Below are positions 11,738-22,314 of a stretch of DNA of 64,000 nucleotides, piece after piece. Position numbers and translations under genes: made by a program. The stretch comes from Diplosphaera chodatii (taxonomy: Eukaryota > Chlorophyta > Trebouxiophyceae > Prasiolales > Stichococcaceae): the NCBI GenBank assembly GCA_032358165.1, contig JAALGY010000036.1, forward strand, positions 930,001 to 994,000, in the 5' to 3' direction. Under the pieces are notes generated by a model, which saw nothing but the letters and a program-made list of their open reading frames with translations, had not been told where the DNA came from and searched no databases. Numbering within the stretch: the first letter of the stretch is position 1; every line of letters begins with the position of its first letter.

Positions 11738-14700
11738 ATGAGTGAGCAATCGGGGTCTGCCGCAGAGGCGGCAGCCGATGAGCGGCGACAGGAGTCCAAT
11801 GACCAGGTAGCTGCAGTGCCATTTGAATGATGCACCAGTTGGCACTTGCAGCGGTGCTGTCCACTACAACCTGCGATGCAGCATCCTGTGCCAACTGAGA
11901 TTTTGATGCAACGTTCTTTTGCTCAGTCAGAGACCATCACGTGTGAGGCTCTCACTCTGCAGTATTGCCAGTTTCTGCAAACCGCACGGCGCAGGCTGCA
12001 TCCAGCAGCGATGATGAGCCATCGTCGTCCGATGAGGAGCTCAGCCCAGAGGAGGCGCACGCCGCCGTGCTTTCAGACTGGCGGACCGCAGCAATCGTGC
12101 ACTTCACGCGCTGCTTCAGCGAGCTGCTGGGAATGGCGCGGCCATTCCCCGCCGAGAAGCTGGAGGACGCCCTGGAGCAGCCTGCGGAGCACCTCATGTT
12201 CCTGGGCGAGTTGGTGCACCGGCTGGTGACCAGTAAGCCGTATGCGCCGGACGTCGCCGAAGCGGCGTGGCCGCTGCTTCAGCAGGCCGCCAAGTCGCGC
12301 CTCGGCATGCAGCCAAACCTGGACTTCTTCGGGCTTTCGCCTCTCAAGCGGGTGCGTGGGCGCTGCTGAGCGTGCTGTCGGCTGGTGTCGACCGCTGCCA
12401 CATGTCGGATCAGTTGCTGGCAGCGATATTGCTGAGCTGCACTGGTCTATTGACAGCTGACTCCCGCGCATGGCTTTGCGCAGGTCAAGGTTCTGTATAA
12501 CCTGTGCGAGTGGCGCCTGGAGAATGATATGGAGTTCAGGGAGCACACCAGACGCGCGGTGAGGACCTGCCCTTGGCAGGCCATGCAGACCGCACCTCAT
12601 GTTTTGGAGTTTATGGCAACTGACCATTGTGGACCATAATCCAAGTGCATGCCATGGAGTCAAGCAGCACGCAGGCACATGTGGCCTGTGCGAGTGGTCC
12701 CTCTGGGCACAACGGCATGCCGCACATATTGCATGCACGCCGGCCTCATGCATCTGCATGCATGATCACGCAGGAGCTGGGTGGGGAGCCAGACGCGGAT
12801 GAGCTGCGGGCGGAGGCGCTGGGGCGCGACGCCCGCGGGGCGCGGTACTTCTTCCTGGCTGTCGGGCAGGAGGACTGCCGGCTGTACCGCGAGGAGCCGC
12901 CGCCGCGCGCGCGCAAGGACAGGAAGCCCAGCGGCCGCGCCGACACGCCCAAGTGGGAGGTCGCCTGCTCCAGCATCGAGGTGCGGCGCGCCATAGCACA
13001 CATTGTCTCAGCAAGCACGAGTGTCAAGCGCACCATGCTTTTGTGCACCATGTTTTTGTGGATGCAGGTGCTGCCATCGCCTTGACCCGCTCACCCATCT
13101 GTGGGCAGATGGGTCACTGAGGTGTGCAGCAGCCGGCCTGACAACACAATGTGTTTTGCTGTCTGCAGGAGATCACGGAGCTGACAGAGCGCCTGAGCGG
13201 CTCGCGCAACAAGGCGGAGCGCGCGCTGCGGGACGCGATATGCGAGGGCGTGCTGCCGGAGCTGCTGGAGACGGTGGCCGCCCGCAAGCGCGCGGCCGAG
13301 CGGCTGGCCGCCATCGAGGCCGCGCCCCGCAAGCGCTCCTCCCGCCTGCAGGTGCGGCACTCCTGATGGAGTGATTTCACAAGCAGCTGTGACGTTTGAA
13401 CAAGTAGTTGAGCCGCAGCAGTGCCTCAGGACCATGGACGCTGGCGCTGCGCTACTGCACCGTGACGCTGTGCTCTAGACTGTGGTGCTTGGACGCGCGC
13501 GAGCGTCTGCCATGGTCTTCTGGGATGCGATCTGTACGTCAAACCAGCCGTGCATGAAGCAACCACACGATGCAAGCAAGGTCCATGTGTACAGGATCTG
13601 GAGAAGCAGCGGCGGGAGGAGGAGCGGGCGGCGGAGGCGGCCGCGGCCCGGCGTGCGGAGCAGGCGGCGCGGGCGGCGGAGAAGCGCCGGGTGCAGGCAA
13701 GCTGGCGGCTGTTCACTACCTGATGCCTGCCGGTGCCGGTGCCGGTGCCATGCAGCATGTGTGCAGTCACAGGGGTGCCTGCTCAGCCGTGCATCCTGCA
13801 AGGCATTGCGTCTGCAGGAAGCAAGCCCTTTTCGCTCGAGCTGCGGTTGTGCAGAGGCTTCTGTGGGTTCTAAGCGTCTTCTCCAGCAGGTCAAAAGCTC
13901 TTGCAATGCCGGTCAACTCGGGCTTGCCACGTGTGATTGTTGCTAATAACGGTGTATGACTTCGACCAGCCTCTGTGGACAGGAGAAGGAGAGCCGGGCG
14001 CTGCGGCTGCTGCAGTACAACCAGCAGCGGGAGCAGGCGGCCCTGGAGTACCAGATGAAGGCGGCCGGCCTCAAGGTCCGCGCGGCAACTGTAGGTGGTA
14101 CATTTGGAAGCACCTGACCGCCAGAGATATGCGAGGATGCCGACGCCTAATGCTGAGTAGCTGGTGTTGCCTGTGCTGCAGGACGGCCCATCGCGTGCGG
14201 AGCGCATGCAGCAGCGCCAGGTGCTTACAGACTGATCGTGACATCTGGTCCAGACTCTGTGCGGATGTCTGTCAAGCGAGCGACTGACGTCTGTACATCC
14301 GGTTGTGTATAGACCCTGCCGGGTGGTTGTTGCAGGGTACCACTTGGGCGTCTGCCAATGGGTCGTCGCACTCTGCCGCCCCCAGCTCTGACAGCGAGGG
14401 CGACTTGCGCCAGCCAAACGGCGCTCAGCACGCTGACGGCAGGCAGCATGACGATGCGCAGCAGCACGACCAGCATGCGAATGGCGTCAACGGCTCTGGC
14501 AGGCCGCGGCGGTCGAACGCGGGCCAGCACTCGCAGCGGCTGGCAGACGCACAGGCCGAGGAGCTGCGCCGGCACGCAGCAGAGGCGAGCACCAGAGGCG
14601 AGCACACCAGCAGCCCCCTGGCGGACGGCAGGGCGAAGACGGGCCTGCTACACGGCGCTGTGCAGGCGCCGGTGAAGACGTCGGCTTCGCTGCCAGAGCT

Positions 14701-16125
14701 GCCGCCTGACTTCCAGCCGAGCAGGTGCACAGCAGACAGCACCTATGCAAGCCAGCAGTGGGGCTTAACAGGGTCACCGTGGTTGTCCCGCTTGTGAACG
14801 GTCACTTCGACTGTTGTCCTGCCTCCAGAGCAGTGGGGTCCCTGATGGCGTGCTGCCCGTGAGCGCAGGTCAACACGCAGCGGCCGGGCAGGCGCAGTGC
14901 AGCCGCCACTGCCTCGGCGCAGTGCCAGTCACACAGCAGGTGATTTGGGACGCCACCTAGATGTTCGAACGTGATCAACCCCTGCCAAACCCCTCGACAG
15001 TGCGTAAAAGTCTTGCCAACCCCGGTCTCGTAACCCCGGCACAGGCTGGTCGCCCCTGGGGGTGAGCGTGCCGAGGAGCAGGCGGCGGGGCCGGCGGCGG
15101 CACCCGCGGCGGGACCTCAGGCAGCTGGAAGCAGTCGTGGGCTGGGCCACCGCACGGTCTCGGCCTCGCATGTCTGCTGCGCCGCCGGCGCTGTGGGAGC
15201 CTGCAGACCCCCAGTCGCCAGGCCGGAGGCACTCCAAGCGCCAGCGAGCAGATGGTGATGCGGCGGAGGGAGTGCAGCAGCGGGATGGAGGCAGCCGTGC
15301 ACCGCAGCGCCTGCGTGGCGACAGCTCAGCCGCGGCCGAGCAGCCGAATGGCATGCTGCATGGCGGAGTGCCGGCACAGCAACATGCTGATGCACACCTG
15401 CAGCCGGCTGCATGGCAGCAACCTGGCACGCCCACCCCGCAGGAGCTGGCTAACGGCACTGGGCAGGCAGCCAGCATGCCAGCAGGCCAGTACGGGTATC
15501 AGCATGGCTTGCAGCCATCTCAGCAGCAGCAGACAGCGCAGGGCGTCACGGCACAGCCGTCGCTGGTACAGCAGCAGTCAGCAGAGAGCTTGATAGCGCA
15601 GCTGCCGCCGGAGCAGCGAGCAGCGCTGGCGCGCATGCCGCCAGCGCAGCAGGCCGCTGCGCTGCAGACCCTGCGGCAGCGCCTGGACCGCCAGCAGCAG
15701 GGGGGACAGCCAGATGCCCAGGTGACACGGTTCTCTATGTCGTGTGATCAGAAACGTGCAATTTTGGGAAGCGTGCAAACAGACTGGGCAGCCTGCAAGT
15801 CAGCTGCACTGTGGGTGGGGCCAGGAGTTGCTGCTCTGCATGCAATGATAGCCACGATGTGACATGTGCAGACGCGAAAACAGGCTCGGCTTGATGCCGA
15901 CGATGTGCTTTCAATGCAGGCGCACGCCGCGCAGCAGATGCTGCTGCGGCAGCTGGTGGCGCGGCTGCCCCCGCAGGAGCGCATGCGTCTGCAGCAGCTG
16001 CCGCAGCCGCAGCGTTCGGAAGCCCTGCACCAGCTGCTGCGTCAGCATGCTCAGCAGGCCCGGCAGCAGCATGCCCAGCAGCCACACCTGCCTCCTCAGC
16101 AGGGGACATTACAGCAGCATGCCCT

Positions 16126-16158
<33 letters not shown>

Positions 16159-16487
16159 CTATCAGCAGGATGCTTCGCAGCAGCAACAGCAGGCATTGCA
16201 GCAGCAGCACCTGCAGCATCTGCAGGTGTGTTCGCAGGCACCTGGCATAGACTGCATGATATCGGCATATCGTGCAGTCGATCTATTGGTAGCTGTGTGA
16301 GCTGCAGTATGTTGGGATTGAACAGGTACCTCACGAACTGCAGGGACACAGCCAAGGCGCGTGGCACAGTGGCAACTGTGCCAGCGACACACAGCTGGTG
16401 CAGTCCACAGCGGCAGCAACAACGAATGGCACGTTGCACGGCGTGCCAGCTTTCATGCACAACGCCAGCGGAGGCGATATACCCTAG
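11738..16487 (+). CDS. DDT/WHIM-domain chromatin remodelling protein (DDR4-like) with Gln-rich tail
   Basis: Probable accessory subunit of ISWI-type nucleosome remodelling. Exon 1 (11738-11806) encodes MSEQSGSAAEAAADERRQES. The next exon has an acidic Ser run then a DDT-like helical region (about 12000-12350: FTRCFSELLGMARPFPAEKL, LGELVHRLV). It continues with KVLYNLCEWRLEND (about 12485), then the WHIM-like GRDARGARYFF...CRLYREEPP and KWEVACSSIEE (about 12775-12985), ITELTERLSGSRNKAERAL (about 13170), and charged coiled-coil exons near 13600 and 13985. The order KVLY.LCE / LGRD..G..Y / RLYRE / KWE / L matches plant DDT proteins of the DDR4 type and animal RSF1. A low-complexity Gln-rich tail follows (about 15150-16224), including a CAG repeat. 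A final exon, 16344-16487, ends HNASGGDIP. The long polyglutamine tail is unlike the short plant proteins. Confidence 0.75.
16127..16155 (+). repeat. CAG/polyglutamine repeat
   Basis: A run of about ten CAG codons inside the last large exon of the DDT-domain gene, within a wider QQ/HQ-rich stretch (about 16060-16224). It encodes glutamine on the plus strand. The Ala/Cys-rich open frames opposite it are by-products. Confidence 0.9.
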
Positions 16488-16856
16488 CCAGCAGAACAAA
16501 ACGTTGTCCTGCAAACCAGCACATTGCTGGACGCAGGCAGTTTGCATCCGAAGCAGAGCTGCGAGGTTGCTGACATATTCAGTGGCTTCACATGGCCGAC
16601 AACTGGTTTCATGCACCCGCAGCCTGTTACAGAAATCATGAGCCATCTGCTTTGCTGACCGAAGTGACGCTGTAGGCGGTGAACTATAGCATCCTGCATA
16701 CTCATGACCTGCTGGCAGCTTGCTTGTGTTTTGACCGTCCTCAAGGCACGTATCAGACAGGCAGGTCCTTATGCAAGACCACTGTCACTGTTACTCACTC
16801 AGCACAACAACAATTCAATGGTCAGCTCTGATATGACTTTGTGGGTGTGGAGCCTA
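16488..16856. terminator. Convergent 3' region between DDT gene and PDB1
   Basis: About 370 bases between the stop codon of the plus-strand DDT gene (16485-16487) and the stop of the minus-strand E1-beta gene (16857-16859). It must hold both 3' ends. I see no gene in it. Confidence 0.4.
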
Positions 16857-19371
16857 TCATTTCTCCTTCTTCCCCATAGCCCGCCGGCTTACCCGCACCA
16901 CATCATCAATGGTGGGCAGTGCGAGTGCCTCTAGGTTGGCTGCATATGGCATCGGCACCTGCATGCATGCACACACATGATGCTCGGGTCATCTGGTGAC
17001 ATGATTGACGCGAGCTGCCCACAGGCCACTGATCGCTGCTGTACCCATGATGCTGAAGCATGCAGTTGCATCAAGTGCTTGTCACCTCTGCGCCTGTGAT
17101 GCGCTCTGGTGGGGCGTCCAGCTCGTCGAATGCCTCCTCTGTCACGATCGACACGATCTCTGCAGGACACAAGCACATTCAGGACATGAGCCTGGTGCTG
17201 GGTACTGCTTTGCAAGGCAAGCGAAGACTCGAACTGGACCAGTGAAGCCATGCCGAAGCGCAGCAGGAGGAAGACCAACAACAAAGCAATCAAGTGCTTT
17301 GTTCGGTCGGCGCAGGCTGTACCTGCGCCGACGCCAGACTGCGGCCAGCCCTCCTCGACACACACCACCCGGTGCGTCTTCGACACCGACTTCACAATAG
17401 CGTCGCGGTCGATGGGCTTCAGCGTCCGCAGGTTGATGACCTGCATTGGCATGCCCTTGTGTGATTAGTGTTCAAGGACATTGAGCTGAGGTGGTGTGGG
17501 TGTTGGCACACTGGCCTGTTGCCTTGGCACGGACATGGTCACGGATCAGTGCACACTGGACAATGTTGTCAAGGCGCGGCACCAACTGAAGTGTTCAAGG
17601 GATGGGATCCCCAAACATGGCCAGTCCAAGAGAAGCAGCGACCCACCTCAGCATCGATGCCCTCCTCTGCCAGGATCTCTGCCGCCTTCAGGTTGTAGCC
17701 CACCAGCTTGCCAAAGCTGATGAGCGTCAAGTCCTTGCCTTCCCGCATGACCTACACAGCATCGAGCACAGTGCAATGCTGAACTTTCGTCCAACACCCA
17801 ATGCGACTGGCTAGTGTGCCAGGGCGTGTGTGAAATAATTTAGGGGGCGCTGGATGGGGCACCTTTGCTTTGCCAATCGGCAGTGTGAAGTCTTTGTCTA
17901 GCACTTTGTCGTCCACCTGTAGGGCGGCAGTTGACAGCAATGTGATCAGCTGCACCAGGTAACGTTGCTCAAGTGACTGTCAACAGGATCAGCAGGAAGC
18001 TGATTGGGTAACCAAGCACCTGGAACGTCTCGCCGTACAAGATCTCGTTCTCGAGAAACACAACTGGGTCTGGGTCCCGGATTGAGGCCTTCAGCAGCCC
18101 CCGTGCGTCCTCAGCGTCATATGGCGCGATGACCTGCGCACAACACACAGTTGAACTCGCTCGTGCCTCGGAAAGCAGCAGGTATGCTGCCGCTCGACTA
18201 ACGGGGTTTCTTCCTGGGTCAAAGGGGCATCAGAAGCGCCCATGACATGCAGTGCAAAACCTCCCCTGGTGCGTCATGTTACATGTAGCAGTGCAGGCGC
18301 ACCTTCAAGCCCGGCACGTGGCTGTACCAAGCTGCGAAGCACTGCGAGTGCTGGGCCGCCACGCCGGCGGCGGCGCCGTTGGGCCCCCGGAACACGATGG
18401 GGCAGTTGATGGTGCCCGCCGACATGTACAGCGTCTTGGCTGCCGAGTTGATGATCTGGTCGATGGCTTGCATCGCAAAGTTGAAGGTCATGAACTCGCA
18501 GATGGGCTTGAGCCCGCTGAACGCTGCGCCGACCGCGATGCCTGTGAACCCCGCCTGCAGCAGATGTGGGCAGCTGTATGATCCCAGCAACTGTCCCGCC
18601 ATCACCCTACTGTCGACCCAATGTCAGCCAGATGTGAGCCTGCTTGTGGTGCTCAGGAGGCACCGGTGCACCTCTGTGATGGGCGTGTCCCGTACTCTCT
18701 CAGCGCCATACTTCTGCAGCAGCCCCCGGGTGATCTGCAAGCACGGTGTTCAGCCACTTGGCCCTCACCGAGGTCATCACAAAGTCTGAAGCTGGCCGTG
18801 TGCCGTCTATAAGCGACACACGGCACTTGCTTCCATACCTTGTACGCCCCCTGATACTCCCCCACCTGCAATGAGCAGTGTGGCATGTGTTTACGGGCAT
18901 CGGGGCGAGGTGCGGCAAGCTTCGGCAGGTCATGACGAGGCTGGCGTCAAGCGGTCAGTCACAGTCACACCTCCTCTCCAAGAATGAAGACATCCTTGTC
19001 TTTCTCCATCTCCTCGTCCATTGCTGAATTGAGAGCATCCCTAACAGTCATCTGCGCCAGCAACAGGCAATCATCAAGGCTACCTGCTTGACTGATGTCT
19101 CTCGTGCACCCGTGTGATGGTCATTATGGTGTTAGTATGTGGTCCGCAACCCACAGGCTGAAAATGGACCAACCTCAGCATGTTGTGTGGCAGACACTGA
19201 CAAAGTTCTGCTCCACTGCGCGCTGACGGCCGCTCCATCAGCCTGCACAGAGGACAGTGATGCGATGATCCTACTGATTGAACTTCTGAGGCGCATGCTG
19301 CAGCCTGAAACATGCCACTGCACCCCACTCACGGCTCTGCCCAATAGCTGCCGCCCAAGTCTGGCGAGCAT
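16857..19371 (-). CDS. PDB1: Pyruvate dehydrogenase E1 component subunit beta, mitochondrial
   Basis: Thiamine-diphosphate-dependent E1-beta subunit that, with E1-alpha, decarboxylates pyruvate in the mitochondrial matrix. The first exon (from 19371) encodes a typical Arg/Ser-rich presequence, [16 protein letters not shown]...[10 protein letters not shown]. Then [20 protein letters not shown] with VFILGEEV (about 18970-19050), [49 protein letters not shown] and [19 protein letters not shown] (about 18300-18560), [20 protein letters not shown], the type found in mitochondrial rather than plastid E1-beta, [20 protein letters not shown] with [11 protein letters not shown] (about 18020-18130), a short lysine-containing LPIGKAKV exon, [29 protein letters not shown] with [37 protein letters not shown], and a last exon [19 protein letters not shown] ending AMGKKEK. 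All expected blocks are present and in order. Confidence 0.93.
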
Positions 19372-19640
19372 CCTGGCTCTACGCGCCCTGAGCCACTTCT
19401 ACCTCCTTGGCTGCTCCACTGTACCCTCGACGCGAAGCATGACCGTTTCCAGCAGCCCCAAATACGCCTGCAGCCCAGCAGAAGTGCCAGCGGTTCTTGA
19501 GCAAGCGGGCCTCGCCATGCGCAGCCACCTTAGGTCACGTGTCTTCATGCTTGAATATTTGCGCAGGTGCAGCAGTGCCACAGAGCCTCCATTCCACCAT
19601 CAGGAAGGCTTGCGTTTGTGCTCTTCGCTGTGCATACATC
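19372..19640. promoter_or_regulatory. Probable bidirectional promoter, PDB1 / HIRIP3-like
   Basis: About 270 bases separate the PDB1 start codon (minus, 19371) from the first recognised coding block of the HIRIP3-like gene (plus, 19641). No clear TATA box. If the HIRIP3-like gene has an upstream exon the region is shorter. Confidence 0.35.
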
Positions 19641-21815
19641 ATGCTCGACGTGACGCCCAGCAGGAGCCAGATCGAGGATGCCGCAGAGGCATGCAAAAAG
19701 CAAATCCTCAAACAGAAGGAGTGAGTGCTCATATGACCTCAACGCACTGGTGCTGCTGCCACTCCGACCGCAGTTCTATGTCACTTCTAATTTCGCGCAC
19801 ACAATAGGCTGACCGCGTTGACACCCGGCACACTGATGTGGATGTTGTCTGCATCCCATGCACCCCTTGCCACTTGCCGCAATGCACCTTCTTGCCATGA
19901 CGCTTGGCCGTCACGTATGCAGTACCATGACAATGAAGATTGCGCGTGGCATGCTGGAAACGCGCATGGAGCTGCCCGCCGGCAGCCTCAAGGCGGTCAA
20001 GGACACCGTCGCACAGGTCATTGATCAGGTGTGCATTGGGGGGTGTGCCTACTGCTGAAACGCCTGCCTGCCAGGAAACGCTGTGTGCATCAAATGGCAA
20101 GATCTCCTGTGCACTCACGACATGGAATACCCTGGCTGCCACAGCTTTCCGAGGCTGCTAGGCTGACGCGCTGTGCACGCTGTGCTGTGCCACAGCTGCT
20201 GGTGAGGAGCAGGGAGCCGGTCGATGCCGCCTCGCCAGGCCAGGCGTCACAGCGCGACGGTCACAGCCACGTGGACGAGCAGCAGTCCGCGGATGAAGAC
20301 GCAGAGCAGGATGAGAACCGCCCGCCCAAGCGCCAGCGCAACAAGGACTCAGAGCTGCGGCGCAAGACCAAGAAGAAGCCCGCAGCGGCGCCAGCAGGTA
20401 CGCGGGAGCTGTGCGTGAGGTTGTACCTTGAAAATGATGTGTATGCATTGTGTCTGTAGTCGAATGCAAGCTTCTGCTCGATGTGATTGTCAGCTGCTTG
20501 CTGGTCATATTCTGGCAGGGAAGGCACCAGGCAACAGGAAGCTGGAGACGCTGAAGGCAATCTGCGCAAAGGCTGGCGTCAGGTGTGCGATCAAAATCAC
20601 ATGCCATCAGTCAGCTTGACTGCCTCATGTGCCTTCGACGACATTTTGTTGGTCACACTGATGGCTTGCGGCTTGTGCACAATTGCGCAGGCCGCCGCCC
20701 AGCGTGTATAAGCAGGCGGACGACGCCGCTCGTGTGCGTGCGCTGGAGCACTTCATGGAGGGCAAGGGGCTGTCGCGCCACTCCACGCCCGCCGAGATCA
20801 TGGTGCGCCCGCGAAGTGCAGCGGTCTTGACATTTTGGCATCAGGATTTTGGCCAGCCGGATGGATGTGACAACCTCATTGTGAAACACCCGTGGGCGTT
20901 TGCTGAACTTTGATGAGACTCTGCAGGCCGTGAAGCGGTCGCTCGAGCGGGAGAAGGACCTGGAGGGCATCGACATGAGCAACATCGTCAGCGGCGGGCG
21001 GCGGGGGCGTCAGCAGGCCGTCGCGCAGCCCGTCGACTACAGGCGCGCCGCCGTCCTTCGGCATGTTTGCCAAAAGTCGAGTTCCTATGACGTGACATGC
21101 TGACTTGGATCAGGTTGCAACGTGTTACTGCGTCCGACAACTTGAGGATGTATGAAGCGTGCGCCATCCTGCAGGGCAATGGTGGGCAGCGACTCGGAGG
21201 CGGAGAGCGAGTCGGACAGTGAAGCAGATGAGCAGGTGCGCGCCCGGGCGTGGCTAGATGTAAACTACGGGGTGTCCCCTCACAATCTGTCCATGGGCCA
21301 TACCACTTGACTGACTCCAGCCAACGTCAGGACCTCACAATGTCCACGCCTTGCAAAGGACCCGGCCAGCCAGCCGGCGGACAGCGGCGAACCGTCCGAG
21401 GCGTCAGCCCGAGATGGCTCTGATGCGGCTGCAGCCTCGGAGCACAGCGACGATGGCAGCGACGGCGACTCGGCGGCCAGCCTGCCAGCAGCCTCAGCCA
21501 GCCCGGCAGCGCAAGGTGCACATGATGATTTATGACTTGGCTGATGGGACGTTCATGCAGGTATCGCTGCAAGTGCAATCTCAGGCAATTTGCGAGCTGT
21601 GAGCAACTTGAGGAATATCTCTGTTGGTCGACAATATAGGGGCCAAGGACGAACACTCGCCAGGCTTCAAGGAAAACACAGGCGCAGCAGCCGGCTCAGG
21701 CGACGATCATGAGGACGGTGAGGATGCAGCCGAGGAGGCGGAGGATGCTCCGCCCAGCCAGGCGCCGCCAGCAGCAAAGCGGCGTGCTGTGATTTCAGAC
21801 AGCGATGATGAATGA
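19641..21815 (+). CDS. HIRIP3/CHZ-type histone chaperone
   Basis: Likely nuclear H2A-H2B histone chaperone. An N-terminal helical module begins MLDVTPSRSQIEDAAEACKK and continues, after introns, MKIARGMLETRMELPAG with VKDTVAQVIDQ (about 19925-20028), resembling DEK-C folds at the start of plant relatives. A basic/acidic linker follows (QSADEDAEQDEN, PPKRQRNKDSELRRKTKKK; about 20190-20397). The conserved core is KLETLKAICAKAGVR (about 20540), PSVYKQADDAARVRALEHF with GLSRHSTPAEI (about 20695-20800), and AVKRSLEREKDLEGIDMSNI plus VSGGRRGR (about 20928-21015), which matches the CHZ motif of human HIRIP3 (core LDVANIISG) and of plant homologues. The tail exons are strongly acidic (SDSEAESESDSEADE; DDHEDGEDAAEEAED) and end KRRAVISDSDDE, as in HIRIP3. 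The start codon is the least certain part. Confidence 0.8.
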
Positions 21816-22314
21816 CATGCCCTCGCTGTAATTGGGTCAATGTAGCCGCAGTCGCAGGCAGCACCAAATTACGTTGGTCCGGAGACCGTGCTGTGGTAGG
21901 CCATCGTCAAGTAGATGCCAGTGCATTGCAGCAAAGTTGCACTGACATGACGGCGGGTGGCGCATTGACCAGCACACGGGTCAGGTTGCATGCCGCCTCT
22001 TGGATCTGGTTATGCTGCGCCTACTGGTCCGTGCACAACAGATGTAAGCAACCGACACAGGCGACACTGGTGCACTCTGCTGCACTACGGCATTGGTGCT
22101 CTGACTAACCAGTACATGCATCAAGCTGACAGGGCGAATGGTGGCACATGACCATCGGCCTTGATGCTCATTGTTGGAGTTAACATGGTGAACAAAGCAT
22201 ACTCTGGACATGTCAGGAAGGCTCACACTTTCAGGAATGATCAAAGGCCGCCGTGTGCGCAGATGCTTCCTTAGGCGATGCTGCTGATCTGAACAGATCA
22301 GGGGCGCAGAACGC

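Noticed and set aside
15735..16646. 303-codon minus-strand frame rich in Ala
   Set aside because: Reverse reading of the CAG/Gln-rich exon of the DDT gene.
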